A DNA stretch of 33,695 nucleotides, taken from contig CALKJO010000024.1 of NCBI GenBank assembly GCA_937995825.1, positions 1 to 33,695 of the forward strand, written 5' to 3'. The translations under genes were made by a program, and so were the position numbers. Source of the stretch: an uncultured Anaerolineae bacterium (GTDB lineage: Bacteria; Chloroflexota; Anaerolineae; Aggregatilineales; Phototrophicaceae). The notes beneath the pieces are model-generated. The model saw nothing but the letters and a program-made list of their open reading frames with translations. It was not told the DNA's origin and searched no databases. The stretch's first letter is position 1, and every line of letters starts with the position of its first letter. Shown here piece after piece: positions 1-7,683 of the stretch.

Positions 1-1
1 G

Positions 2-237
2 ACGCCGACGGAGACGGAGACGGCTAGTCCGACGCCGACGGAGACGGAGACGGCTAGTCCGACGCCGACGGAGACGGAGACGGCTAGTCCGACGCCGACG
101 TTCACAGCCACTCATACGCCGACGGAGACGGCTAGTCCGACGCCGACGGAGACAGCTAGTCCGACGCTGACGCCGACGGAGACGGCTAGTCCGACGCCGA
201 CGCCGACGGAGACGGCTAGTCCGACGCCGACGCCGAC
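2..237 (+). repeat. Coding tandem repeat, 30-bp unit plus degenerate shorter units
   Basis: Three identical head-to-tail 30-bp units (2-31, 32-61, 62-91) encode TPTETETASP. They are followed by shorter variants of the same words (ACG CCG ACG GAG ACG GCT AGT CCG) to about 237. The unit is a multiple of three and stays in frame, so copy-number change would lengthen or shorten the stalk without breaking the protein. There are no unique spacers, so this is not a CRISPR array. Confidence 0.9.
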
Positions 238-769
238 AAACACCTTAACGCTGACGAATACATCGACTGCCACAAACACCCCAACGCCCATAGCAGCGGT
301 GATTATCACGCCGGATGGAGAAACACCGGTTGGAACAGGACTGCCGCCAGAGGCGCTGGTCGGCGGCGGACTGCTGGCGTTGGTGCTGGGCTATATCGGT
401 CTGTACTGGCGTGGACTGGCGGCGGCGGATCGCTATGCCGGAGGTTTTGTGATTGAGACCTGTCCTGTGTGTAAGCGCGGTCGTCTGACTGTTGAAACAC
501 GGCAGAGCCGCTTTTTGGGCATTCCGCGTTCACGTTCGCTGGTGCGCTGTGACAATTGCAAGTCGGTGCTGCGCGAGACGGGATCGCGGCGCTGGCGCTA
601 CGCGGTGGATCGAGCCGCCAATCCTGCCCTCTATCAGCGGTGGAATGGGAATGTGATTGATGAGGAAACGCTCAAGACGCTGGTCGAGCAGCCGGTCATG
701 CCGCCGAAAGTGCGCCCTCCAACGGTTCCCCCCGCGTTTGTCGATGATGAGAGCCAGTCTGAGTCGTAG
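2..769 (+). CDS. Membrane-anchored Thr/Pro-rich repeat protein with C-terminal zinc ribbon (5' partial)
   Basis: The reading frame is open from base 2, so the gene starts before the window; the GTG at 299 is only an internal valine. The visible N-terminal part (about 100 residues) is a TPTETETASP-type repeat, expected to be an extended, possibly glycosylated stalk outside the cell. It is followed by a hydrophobic segment (about 25 residues, around GGGLLALVLGYIGLYW) near bases 350-425. After that comes a basic, probably cytoplasmic region with a four-cysteine zinc ribbon (CPVC at about 460 and CDNC at about 550) and a Pro-rich acidic tail. The stop codon TAG directly abuts the ATG of the formiminotransferase gene, suggesting cotranscription. 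The function is not recognised, and whatever extracellular domain lies upstream cannot be seen. Confidence is high that it is coding and low on role. Confidence 0.85.
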   Translation, partial: TPTETETASPTPTETETASPTPTETETASPTPTFTATHTPTETASPTPTETASPTLTPTETASPTPTPTETASPTPTPTNTLTLTNTSTATNTPTPIAAVIITPDGETPVGTGLPPEALVGGGLLALVLGYIGLYWRGLAAADRYAGGFVIETCPVCKRGRLTVETRQSRFLGIPRSRSLVRCDNCKSVLRETGSRRWRYAVDRAANPALYQRWNGNVIDEETLKTLVEQPVMPPKVRPPTVPPAFVDDESQSES

Positions 770-1702
770 ATGCACCAGTCTGCGCTGATCGAATGTATTC
801 CGAACTTCAGCGAAGGTCGGCGGAGCGATGTCATCGCGCAGATCGTGGCAGCAGCGCGGACGGCATCGGTGCATGTGCTGGATGTGAGCAGCGATGTTGA
901 TCACAATCGCACGGTCGTGACGATCGCTGGAGCGCCCGAAGCCGTGATGGATGCGGCATTCGCCATGTGCGCAGCGGCTGCTGAGCGCATCGATCTGGAT
1001 GTCCATCAGGGAGTCCATCCCCGCATCGGCGCGACGGACGTGATCCCGTTCGTCCCCCTGCGCGGCATCACACTGGAAGCGTGTGCCGAACTGGCTCGCC
1101 GACTTGGACGGCGTATTGCCGATGAACTTGGTCTGCCAGTCTATCTGTATGAGGCGGCGGCGCTGCGTTCCGAGCGGCGCAGTCTGGCGGCGATCCGGCG
1201 TGGGGGATATGAAGCGCTGAAAGCGGTGATTGAGAGCGATCCCGCCCGCGCACCAGACTACGGCGCGCCGAAACTAGGCAAGGCAGGCGCGGTCGCAGTG
1301 GGGGCGCGGATGCCATTGATTGCGTTCAATGCCTATCTGAATACGGATGATGTCGAGACTGCGCGAGCAGTCGCGGAGGCGATCCGCGAGTCAGGCGGCG
1401 GGCTGAAGCATGTCAAGGCGCTGGGGCTGCTGGTCGATGGACGGGCGCAGGTGTCGATGAATCTGACGGATTACCGGCAAACCGGGCTGTTCACGGTTAT
1501 GCAGTCGGTCACTCGCGAAGCCGCGCGCTATGGAGCGGCGGTTGAGCGCACGGAACTTGTCGGTTTAATTCCGCAGGAGGCGCTGATAAACTATGCCATC
1601 GATGCGCTGGGACTGCCCGCGCACGCCCGACGGCTGATCCTGGAGGGGCGGCTGGGAGAAACGACGGGCGATTATCGCCCGATTCTATTCGATGAGCAGT
1701 AG
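770..1702 (+). CDS. Glutamate formiminotransferase
   Basis: A 310-residue protein of the formiminotransferase (FTCD N-terminal) family, expected to move the formimino group between N-formimino-L-glutamate and tetrahydrofolate in histidine degradation or one-carbon supply. The family opening is clear (IECIPNFSEGRR at residues 8-19), followed by DVDHNRTVVTIAG, HQGVHPRIGATDVIPF and a C-terminal lobe with KLGKAGAVAVGARMPLIAFN and VSMNLTDY. The length fits a stand-alone transferase without the cyclodeaminase domain. The ATG directly follows the previous stop, and the 3' end overlaps the M23 gene by 11 bases, so translation is probably coupled. No hut genes are visible nearby, so a folate-repair or one-carbon role outside histidine catabolism is possible. 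Confidence 0.93.
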   Translation: MHQSALIECIPNFSEGRRSDVIAQIVAAARTASVHVLDVSSDVDHNRTVVTIAGAPEAVMDAAFAMCAAAAERIDLDVHQGVHPRIGATDVIPFVPLRGITLEACAELARRLGRRIADELGLPVYLYEAAALRSERRSLAAIRRGGYEALKAVIESDPARAPDYGAPKLGKAGAVAVGARMPLIAFNAYLNTDDVETARAVAEAIRESGGGLKHVKALGLLVDGRAQVSMNLTDYRQTGLFTVMQSVTREAARYGAAVERTELVGLIPQEALINYAIDALGLPAHARRLILEGRLGETTGDYRPILFDEQ

Positions 1703-2864
1703 GTTGACGATCCACACGATGATTTGTCTTTTCGCGTTCTGTCTGTGCGCGTGCGCTGCGCCGATTTCTACTCAAGCGCCGTTTGCTGCCACTGTCCCCA
1801 TCGTCGATATTGCCACGCAGCCCGCGCAGTTCATGGAAAGTGCCGGCGTTCAGGTGGCTCAGGTCTTTCCAACGAATACGCCTTCTCCGACTCCCACGCT
1901 GAGTCCAACGCCGACGCCCTCGACCAGTCCGATCCCGACCATCGCCACGATCCCGCCCAACACCTCTGCGCCCTCGGCGACACCGTTCCCAACGGTCTAT
2001 ATCGCGCCGACGGCGGTCAATACTAATGTGCCGACTCGTCCGGCGAGCATCGCCAACGCCGATCCGCTTGCGCCCACATGGACGCCGCCGCCGCCCGATC
2101 CGGCGCGTCAGGTGGCAGATCATTATTGGCTCGGTCGCCCGGCATCGAATGATGTGGTTAACTGGGCGGCGCGCACGTATCCCTATGGCGGGACGGCGGG
2201 CGGACGCTATCAGGTGCATCACGGGATCGATATTGTCAATCCGCGCGGCACGCGGGTGCTGGCGGCGGCGGACGGCGTGGTCATCTATGCGGGCGATGAC
2301 CTGGCGACGCGGTTCGGACCGATCAACAACTATTACGGCAATCTGGTTGTGCTTCAGCATCCATTCCTGACGCCGGAGGGCTTGCCCGTTTACACGCTGT
2401 ATGGGCATATGGATCGGATCGCAGTTGGGGTGGGGCAGTCGGTGCGCGAAGGCGAGGCGCTGGGCAATGTTGGCGCGACCGGTGTAGCATTGGGTCCACA
2501 CCTGCATTTTGAGGTGCGTGTCAATGATCCCTATGATTTTGGTTCAACCCGCAATCCTGATTTGTGGATTCGCCCCTATTTCAATTTTGGGACGCTCGCA
2601 GGTCGGGTAACCGATGCGGGAGGGAATCTCCTGTTTGATGTGACGCTGATGATCGAGTCGACCGAAAGCACGCGCTACGCTTTCAGCTACGCCAGCACGT
2701 CGGTCAACAGCGATCCGGCGTTCGGCGAGAATTTCACAATCGGCGATCTGCCGATGGGCTATTACACGGTGACTGTGAGTGAAAATGGGCGCATTCGCTT
2801 TCGGGAAACGATCTATGTCTATGGCAATCGGACGACGTGGCTGAATGTGCAGCTTGCGCTGTGA
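1692..2864 (+). CDS. M23 (LytM-type) metallopeptidase, probable lipoprotein
   Basis: A 390-residue exported protein predicted to cut peptidoglycan peptides. Residues 1-22 form a signal peptide ending in a cysteine-rich stretch (CLCAC) that could serve as a lipobox, though not a canonical one. Residues 60-130 are a Pro/Thr/Ser linker (SPTPTLSPTPTPS). The M23 domain follows, with the zinc ligands in HHGIDI (about residue 177), the core around YTLYGHMD and the catalytic GPHLHFE (about residue 270). Both zinc-binding motifs are intact, so it should be active. The last 90 residues (AGRVTDAGG onward) look like a carboxypeptidase-regulatory Ig-like domain. The start overlaps the preceding gene with no clear Shine-Dalgarno, consistent with translational coupling. 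A second ATG at 1719 would shorten the signal peptide's basic end. Confidence 0.92.
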   Translation: MSSRLTIHTMICLFAFCLCACAAPISTQAPFAATVPIVDIATQPAQFMESAGVQVAQVFPTNTPSPTPTLSPTPTPSTSPIPTIATIPPNTSAPSATPFPTVYIAPTAVNTNVPTRPASIANADPLAPTWTPPPPDPARQVADHYWLGRPASNDVVNWAARTYPYGGTAGGRYQVHHGIDIVNPRGTRVLAAADGVVIYAGDDLATRFGPINNYYGNLVVLQHPFLTPEGLPVYTLYGHMDRIAVGVGQSVREGEALGNVGATGVALGPHLHFEVRVNDPYDFGSTRNPDLWIRPYFNFGTLAGRVTDAGGNLLFDVTLMIESTESTRYAFSYASTSVNSDPAFGENFTIGDLPMGYYTVTVSENGRIRFRETIYVYGNRTTWLNVQLAL

Positions 2865-2867
2865 ACG

Positions 2868-2895
2868 TTGATTTTGGGGCGGCAGATGGTATACT
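2868..2895 (+). promoter_or_regulatory. Sigma-70-type promoter for greA
   Basis: TTGATT (2868-2873) and TATACT (2890-2895) are separated by 16 bases and lie 70 bases before the greA ATG, in the gap after the M23 stop. Both hexamers match the housekeeping consensus at five of six positions or nearly so. Confidence 0.65.
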
Positions 2896-2964
2896 GTAAC
2901 CGCTCATGTTGTAATATCAAAGACAAACTTAGTCAGCGTTGACAGGGACGAGAGCTGAGAAGTC

Positions 2965-3435
2965 ATGTCCGAGAATATGTATTTGACGGCAGAAGGCGCA
3001 GAAGAACTCCGGCGCGAACTGCAAAATCTGGTCAATGTGCGTCGTCCAGAGCTTGCCCGCAAGCTGACCGAAGCAGTGGCGCAGGGTGACCTTAAAGAAA
3101 ACGCCGACTATCATGACGCGAAAGAGCAGCAGGCATTCGTTGAAGGGCGCATCAAGTATCTTGAGCATGTGCTGAGTAAAGCGACGATCATCAATGGCGC
3201 GACGACAACTCCGGGGGTGATTGGGCTGGGATCGGAGGTCGTGATCGTTGAGGAAGGCACGGACGAGGAGGAAATCTATACGATTGTTGGCGCGGCGGAA
3301 GCGAACCCAGAGCTGGGGAAAATTTCGCACGTCAGCCCGATTGGATCGGCGCTTCTTGGGCGCAAGAAGGGCGACAAAGTCAGTGTGAAAACCCCAGCGG
3401 GCGAGATCATCTTCAAGATCAAGCGCGTGAATTGA
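2965..3435 (+). CDS. greA: Transcription elongation factor GreA
   Basis: A 156-residue protein of normal GreA length. It rescues backtracked RNA polymerase by stimulating transcript cleavage through the secondary channel. The N-terminal coiled coil (residues 1-75) ends in the family signature DLKENADYHDAKEQQ, which holds the acidic residues placed at the polymerase active site. The C-terminal FKBP-like domain contains ISHVSPIGSALLGRKKGD. It has its own promoter upstream and a strong terminator 14 bases past the stop, so it appears monocistronic. Confidence 0.97.
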   Translation: MSENMYLTAEGAEELRRELQNLVNVRRPELARKLTEAVAQGDLKENADYHDAKEQQAFVEGRIKYLEHVLSKATIINGATTTPGVIGLGSEVVIVEEGTDEEEIYTIVGAAEANPELGKISHVSPIGSALLGRKKGDKVSVKTPAGEIIFKIKRVN

Positions 3436-3448
3436 AATCGATGCGGAA

Positions 3449-3482
3449 AAAGACGCCCTGCATCTGCTGCAGAGCGTCTTTT
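3449..3482. terminator. Bidirectional intrinsic terminator between greA and the convergent gene
   Basis: AAAGACGC (3449-3456) pairs perfectly with GCGTCTTT (3474-3481), with an inner CTGCA/TGCAG stem. The A-run at 3447-3451 and T-run at 3479-3482 flank the hairpin, so it can stop transcripts from both strands. It fills the short gap between two convergent stop codons. Confidence 0.85.
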
Positions 3483-3486
3483 GATC

Positions 3487-4845
3487 TTAGGAAATCGGGG
3501 TGAAATCGCCAGTGCCGCCGAACGGATCATCATCCGAAGGCGCTGGGCGCGCAGGTGCCGCAGGCGGAGCGCTTGGAAGCACGCCTGGCATGGTCGAAGG
3601 CGGCGGCGGCGCAGGACTAGGCGGCGCAGCAGGCGCAGGCTGATAGGGCGCAGGCGAAAATGCCGGCGGCGCGGCAGCGGGTATCGGCGGCGGTGCTGGC
3701 GCTGGCATGGCTGGCAGCGGCGCGTAGTTTTCGAGGCGGCTGGTGGTCTGCATGACGGGCGCGCTGTCGGATTTGCGCCAGGCGGCTAACTCGAGCGTCA
3801 GCTTGTTGAAGAAGCTGTTCGGCGGTGTAGCTCCTGAGCCATATTCCAGATCGACGACGCGCGCCTGAAGGCGCAGCGTGCCAGTTTCCAGGAATGTAGA
3901 CGCGCCCGGCTTGATCAGGATCAAGTCCCCTTTCGATTCGAGCTTGGCGCGCAGCGCGGGATCATTGTAGGCGTATTCAGACATGAAGACCTTCGTGATC
4001 GTGCGCACGTAATCGGCGGCGTCGAACAGCCATACCTCAATTGCAGTTGGCTTCTCAGGTGAGCCAGCGCCGATGGTCTCCGCGATGGTTGCGCCGCATT
4101 CGCCGAGGAAGCGTTCCTGAGCATCCTCGATGCTGAACGAGTCGTCATACTGCCCGTAGCCAAGCTGGAAGGTAGACATGCGCTGCATTAACGGCGGACC
4201 CAGGTCAGTCTTGGCGAAGTCGCTCTTGAGATTGGCTTCGGCGGCTGCTTGCCGCTTACGCTGTTCGCGCGCCTGCCTGACCTCCGCGCTTTCACGCTCG
4301 CCGCGAATGCGCTTGAAGATCGGATCGAGCCAATTCTTGATGAGGATATTCCATGCCCACGACCAAACCACGACCAGGACCGACGCGATCACCGGTCCGA
4401 GAACCCAGGGGAGCAGGTTGCGCAGCAGCGATGGCTTGATGGGCGGCTGCACAGCGTTCGGCTGAGCGGTTTCTGCCAGCGGGCGAAGCGCCTGAAGCTT
4501 ACCGACATTGGCGGACTCGCCGGGGGAACCGAGGAGGCGATCCACAATGCCAAGCGGATCATCGATCGCCTGAAGCCGCTCGACGATCTCCTGATTGACT
4601 TCGGGATTGATGCCACCGGTCAAGGCGTAGCGATCTGCCAGCAGACGCACCCATTCATCCTGCCAGGACTGCTCCAACGTGCGTGGATCGCCATCGTAAT
4701 ACTGAACGGGGTCGATCCCATAGCCGATGATCAGCCCAAGAATCAAAGCGAATACGAGCATCAGGATCATCTTGCGCCGCGGCGTGTAAGGCTCAAGGAC
4801 GATCTTATAAAGACCATTGTACGTATCCTGAAGCCATTTGATCAT
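3487..4845 (-). CDS. Unrecognised two-TM protein with Ala/Pro-rich C-terminal tail
   Basis: A 452-residue protein that I do not recognise. A basic N-terminus precedes TM1 (about residues 26-43, MILMLVFALILGLIIGYGI). A roughly 100-residue, probably extracytoplasmic segment follows, then TM2 (about 144-168). A highly charged, helix-prone stretch (181-212, RIRGERESAEVRQAREQRKR) leads to a globular domain of about 140 residues (216-358), probably cytoplasmic, with words such as EVWLFDAADYVRTITKVFM and ETGTLRLQARVVDLEYGSG. The final 90 residues are Ala/Pro low complexity ending in an acidic DDDPFGG motif. A Shine-Dalgarno-like AAAGGTC sits about 9 bases before the ATG. It is monocistronic, facing greA. 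The low-complexity tail suggests a protein-protein tether; no enzymatic motif is visible. Confidence 0.85.
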   Translation of the reverse strand: MIKWLQDTYNGLYKIVLEPYTPRRKMILMLVFALILGLIIGYGIDPVQYYDGDPRTLEQSWQDEWVRLLADRYALTGGINPEVNQEIVERLQAIDDPLGIVDRLLGSPGESANVGKLQALRPLAETAQPNAVQPPIKPSLLRNLLPWVLGPVIASVLVVVWSWAWNILIKNWLDPIFKRIRGERESAEVRQAREQRKRQAAAEANLKSDFAKTDLGPPLMQRMSTFQLGYGQYDDSFSIEDAQERFLGECGATIAETIGAGSPEKPTAIEVWLFDAADYVRTITKVFMSEYAYNDPALRAKLESKGDLILIKPGASTFLETGTLRLQARVVDLEYGSGATPPNSFFNKLTLELAAWRKSDSAPVMQTTSRLENYAPLPAMPAPAPPPIPAAAPPAFSPAPYQPAPAAPPSPAPPPPSTMPGVLPSAPPAAPARPAPSDDDPFGGTGDFTPIS

Positions 4846-5066
4846 GCTGACTGACCTTTCGTGTGTACGCTGCCCACCTGGTTAGGTATAAGTCCAGCGT
4901 GGTGACATGCAGTGCTGGAGGCATTGTATACCGCCCTTAGCGTATATAGTACACATGCTCATGCGAATCATGCAAACGCTTCGTCAAGATCGACGCAAAC
5001 AGCGGCGGTAGGAGGATCGTCACGGGCATTTTGCCACCGCAGGTGAAACACCCGGTCGCTGGCGAA
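4846..5066. other. 221-bp intergenic region with a possible promoter for the two-TM protein
   Basis: No gene is visible. On the minus strand TTGCAT (4970-4975) and TACTAT (4946-4951) are 18 bases apart and about 95 bases before the ATG at 4845, giving a plausible promoter. The same stretch has repeated ATGC/CATG words. Near topA, GCCACCG...CGCTGGC (about 5032-5064) forms an imperfect stem that could end the topA transcript, but no clear T-run follows. Confidence 0.4.
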
Positions 5067-7604
5067 TCAGGCAGGCTCAGCGGACTGCGTTAAATCGGTG
5101 GACTCCGCCTGCTCGACCTGATCGAGGGGGTAGATGCTGCCGCACGCCGTACACTGAGCTGTGGTTCGACCCTGCTCCACCAGCAGCCCGCCGCAGTTCG
5201 GGCAGGGCTGCGCGATAGGACGCTTCCAGCTCGTGAACTCGCAGTCGGGATAGCGCGAGCAGCCGTAAAAAACGCGACCCTTGCGCGAACGGCGCTCGAC
5301 AATTTCCCCACCATGTGTTTTTGCGCAGACCGGGCAGGGGATGCCGAGTCGTTCCAGCCAGGGTTCGGTATGTTTGCAGTTCGGGTAGTCTGAGCAGCCG
5401 ATGAACTTGCCGAAACGGCCATAGCGGATCACCAGCGGCTTGCCACAGACGGGGCAGTCCCGTCCGATGGTCTCCTCGCGCTGCATCGACGGAATGGTTG
5501 CCTGAGCGACCTGAAGCTGGCGGATGAACGGCGTGTAGAACTCGCTGAGCATCGGACGCCATTCGCGTTTGCCCTCAGCGATCTCGTCGAGCTTGTCCTC
5601 CATACGGGCGGTGAAATTGTAATCCATCACATCCGGGAAGTGCTTTGCCAGCAGATCGTTGACGACGCGCCCAGTCTCGGTTGGGATCAGCCGCTTGTTC
5701 TGCTTGATGACATATTCCCGATCCTGAATCACCCCGACAATCGGCGCGTAGGTGCTGGGTCTGCCGATGCCGAACTCTTCAAGTGTGCGGACAAGGCTGG
5801 CTTCGGTATAGCGCGGCGGCGGCTGCGTAAAGTGCTGCTCAGGCAGCAGTTCCAGCAGGTCGAGGCGGTCGCCAGCGTCGAGATCAGGCAGAATGCGCCC
5901 TTCATCTTCGTCAAGCTCGGCATCCTCATCGCGAGCGTCTTCGTAGAGCGCGAGAAAACCAGGGAATTTAATCGTGCTGCCTGAGACGCGCAGATGATAT
6001 TTGCGTTTGTCGGGCGGCACAGCGGGCTGGTCAGCGCCAATGTCAACACGGAGCGTGTTGTAGACCGCGTTTGCCATCTGACTCGCAACAAAACGCTGCC
6101 AGATCAGCGTGTAGAGCTTGAATTGATCGCTGCTGAGCACCGCTTTAATGGCGGCTGGTTCGCGGGTGACCAAGGTCGGGCGGATCGCTTCGTGCGCTTC
6201 CTGCGCGCCTTTTGCTCGTGTTTTGTAGTTTGGAGGTGTTTGCGGGACGTAAGTTTTGCCAAAACGACTCGCGATATACTGCCGCGCCTCAGACTGCGCT
6301 TGGGATGAGACGTTCGTGCTGTCCGTGCGCATGTAGGTGATCAGCCCGACAACCTCGCTTTCGCCGATGTCGATCCCCTCATAGAGCTGCTGCGCCACTG
6401 CCATCGTCCGCCCAGCGCTGAAGCCGAGACGACGCGATGCCTCCTGCTGCAAGGTGCTGGTAGTGAAGGGCGCGGACGGTTTGCGCTGCCGTTCCCCATG
6501 TTTGACCTCGGCAACCTCGAAAACAGATGTGCGCAGGGCAGACAGGTGCGGGCTGACATCGGACTCGGTCGTGAACTCCGCTTCTTGTGTGCCGATCTTG
6601 ATCAGTCGGGCGATGAACGGGCGCGCTTCTGCTTTGGTCTTGTGAACAGACTTGCGCAGCTTGGCGTCAAGCGTCCAATATTCCCGTGCGACAAACGCTT
6701 CAATTTCGCGTTCGCGATCCACGATCAGGCGCAGGGCGATGCTTTGAACGCGCCCCGCCGAGAGCCGGTTGCGGACTTTCTCCCACAGCAGCGGGGAAAT
6801 ATTGTAGCCGACAAGTCGATCCAGGATGCGCCGCGCCTGCTGCGCGTTGACGAGGTTGAGATCGATGTCGCGAGGATGGCTGAATGCCTCTTGAACAGCG
6901 GAGCGGGTGATTTCGTTGAAGACGACGCGCCGGACGGATTTTCCGCTCTCCTCAAGTTCAGTTGCAGCGAGCAGATGCCAGGCAATCGCCTCACCTTCGC
7001 GGTCGGGGTCGGTGGCAAGAAAGACTTCGCTGGCGCTGTTCGCAGCGGATTTGAGTTCCTTAACGACATCGCGCTTGTCATTTAGGATGCGATACTTCGG
7101 CTCGAAATTGTTCTCGACATCGACCGAGAGCTGCGACACCAGCAGATCACGGACATGACCTTTAGAGGCTTTAACGACGTAGCCTTTGCCGAGATACTGC
7201 CCAACGCTGCGCGCTTTTGCCGGCGACTCGACGATCACCAGCTTTGTCCCCTCCCGTCCATCGTTAGATTTGGGCTTGGAAACTGGTTTTGCCTTCGTGC
7301 TGGTCGATTTGGGCGTGGATTTCGATGATCTTGACTTGCTCAACGCAGCCGCTTTGCCCAGTGTCTTGCCAGCCGCCTTTTGGGTCGATGGCTTCTTACT
7401 GGTTGTGCTGCCGCTGGCGGGCGCATTAGGCTTGGTCAAGCCGTAATGCGCGGGCGTTTCGCCGATTCGATACAGAGTGGAACCGCAAACTGAACACAGT
7501 CCAGTGGTGATAGGCGCGGCACGCGCATTAAATCCCGCCTGGGGATTGACGATGTCGCGCTTGGTCTTACATTTGAAGCAGTAAGCTTGCAGGGTATCGC
7601 TCAT
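5067..7604 (-). CDS. topA: DNA topoisomerase I (type IA) with N-terminal zinc finger extension
   Basis: An 845-residue type IA topoisomerase that relaxes negative supercoils through a 5'-phosphotyrosine link. The TOPRIM domain starts at about residue 119 (KLVIVESPAKARSVGQYLGK) and has the acidic motif DPDREGEAIAWHLL. The catalytic tyrosine is Tyr424 in GLITYMRTDST, and IGRPSTYAPI follows. The C-terminus holds two topoisomerase zinc ribbons (CPVCGKPL...GCSDYPNC and CPVCAKTHGG...GCSRYPDC) plus a third ribbon (CPNCGG...CTAC). Unusually, residues 1-45 are an added CxxC...CxxC finger (C9, C12, C37, C40; resembling the small DUF5679 family). It is joined to the catalytic part by a Lys/Ser/Thr-rich linker (about 65-115). 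It lies 79 bases after dprA, a common pairing. Confidence 0.96.
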   Translation of the reverse strand: MSDTLQAYCFKCKTKRDIVNPQAGFNARAAPITTGLCSVCGSTLYRIGETPAHYGLTKPNAPASGSTTSKKPSTQKAAGKTLGKAAALSKSRSSKSTPKSTSTKAKPVSKPKSNDGREGTKLVIVESPAKARSVGQYLGKGYVVKASKGHVRDLLVSQLSVDVENNFEPKYRILNDKRDVVKELKSAANSASEVFLATDPDREGEAIAWHLLAATELEESGKSVRRVVFNEITRSAVQEAFSHPRDIDLNLVNAQQARRILDRLVGYNISPLLWEKVRNRLSAGRVQSIALRLIVDREREIEAFVAREYWTLDAKLRKSVHKTKAEARPFIARLIKIGTQEAEFTTESDVSPHLSALRTSVFEVAEVKHGERQRKPSAPFTTSTLQQEASRRLGFSAGRTMAVAQQLYEGIDIGESEVVGLITYMRTDSTNVSSQAQSEARQYIASRFGKTYVPQTPPNYKTRAKGAQEAHEAIRPTLVTREPAAIKAVLSSDQFKLYTLIWQRFVASQMANAVYNTLRVDIGADQPAVPPDKRKYHLRVSGSTIKFPGFLALYEDARDEDAELDEDEGRILPDLDAGDRLDLLELLPEQHFTQPPPRYTEASLVRTLEEFGIGRPSTYAPIVGVIQDREYVIKQNKRLIPTETGRVVNDLLAKHFPDVMDYNFTARMEDKLDEIAEGKREWRPMLSEFYTPFIRQLQVAQATIPSMQREETIGRDCPVCGKPLVIRYGRFGKFIGCSDYPNCKHTEPWLERLGIPCPVCAKTHGGEIVERRSRKGRVFYGCSRYPDCEFTSWKRPIAQPCPNCGGLLVEQGRTTAQCTACGSIYPLDQVEQAESTDLTQSAEPA

Positions 7605-7683
7605 GTTGGTCTTGTTGCCATTCGGATCTAAAAATCAGGGTAGCATACGACTGTAGAATACAGCAAGCCCCGATGGGCGCGAC

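Noticed and set aside
2..237. Possible CRISPR array (30-bp repeats)
   Set aside because: The units abut without spacers, are all in one open frame and translate to a Thr/Pro stalk.
299..769. Short gene starting at GTG 299
   Set aside because: The same frame is open and compositionally continuous to the window start, so 299 is an internal codon.
1509..2507. 332-codon open frame on the minus strand
   Set aside because: It is antisense to the formiminotransferase and M23 genes, is Arg-rich with no family motif, and is a product of GC-rich codon bias.
5024..5064. topA terminator
   Set aside because: The stem is imperfect and lacks a T-run, so it was mentioned only within the intergenic entry.
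4846..5066. SRP RNA, tRNA or other structured RNA in the gap
   Set aside because: No tRNA cloverleaf, GGAAGCAGCC-like SRP loop or other recognisable core was found; only weak stems are present.
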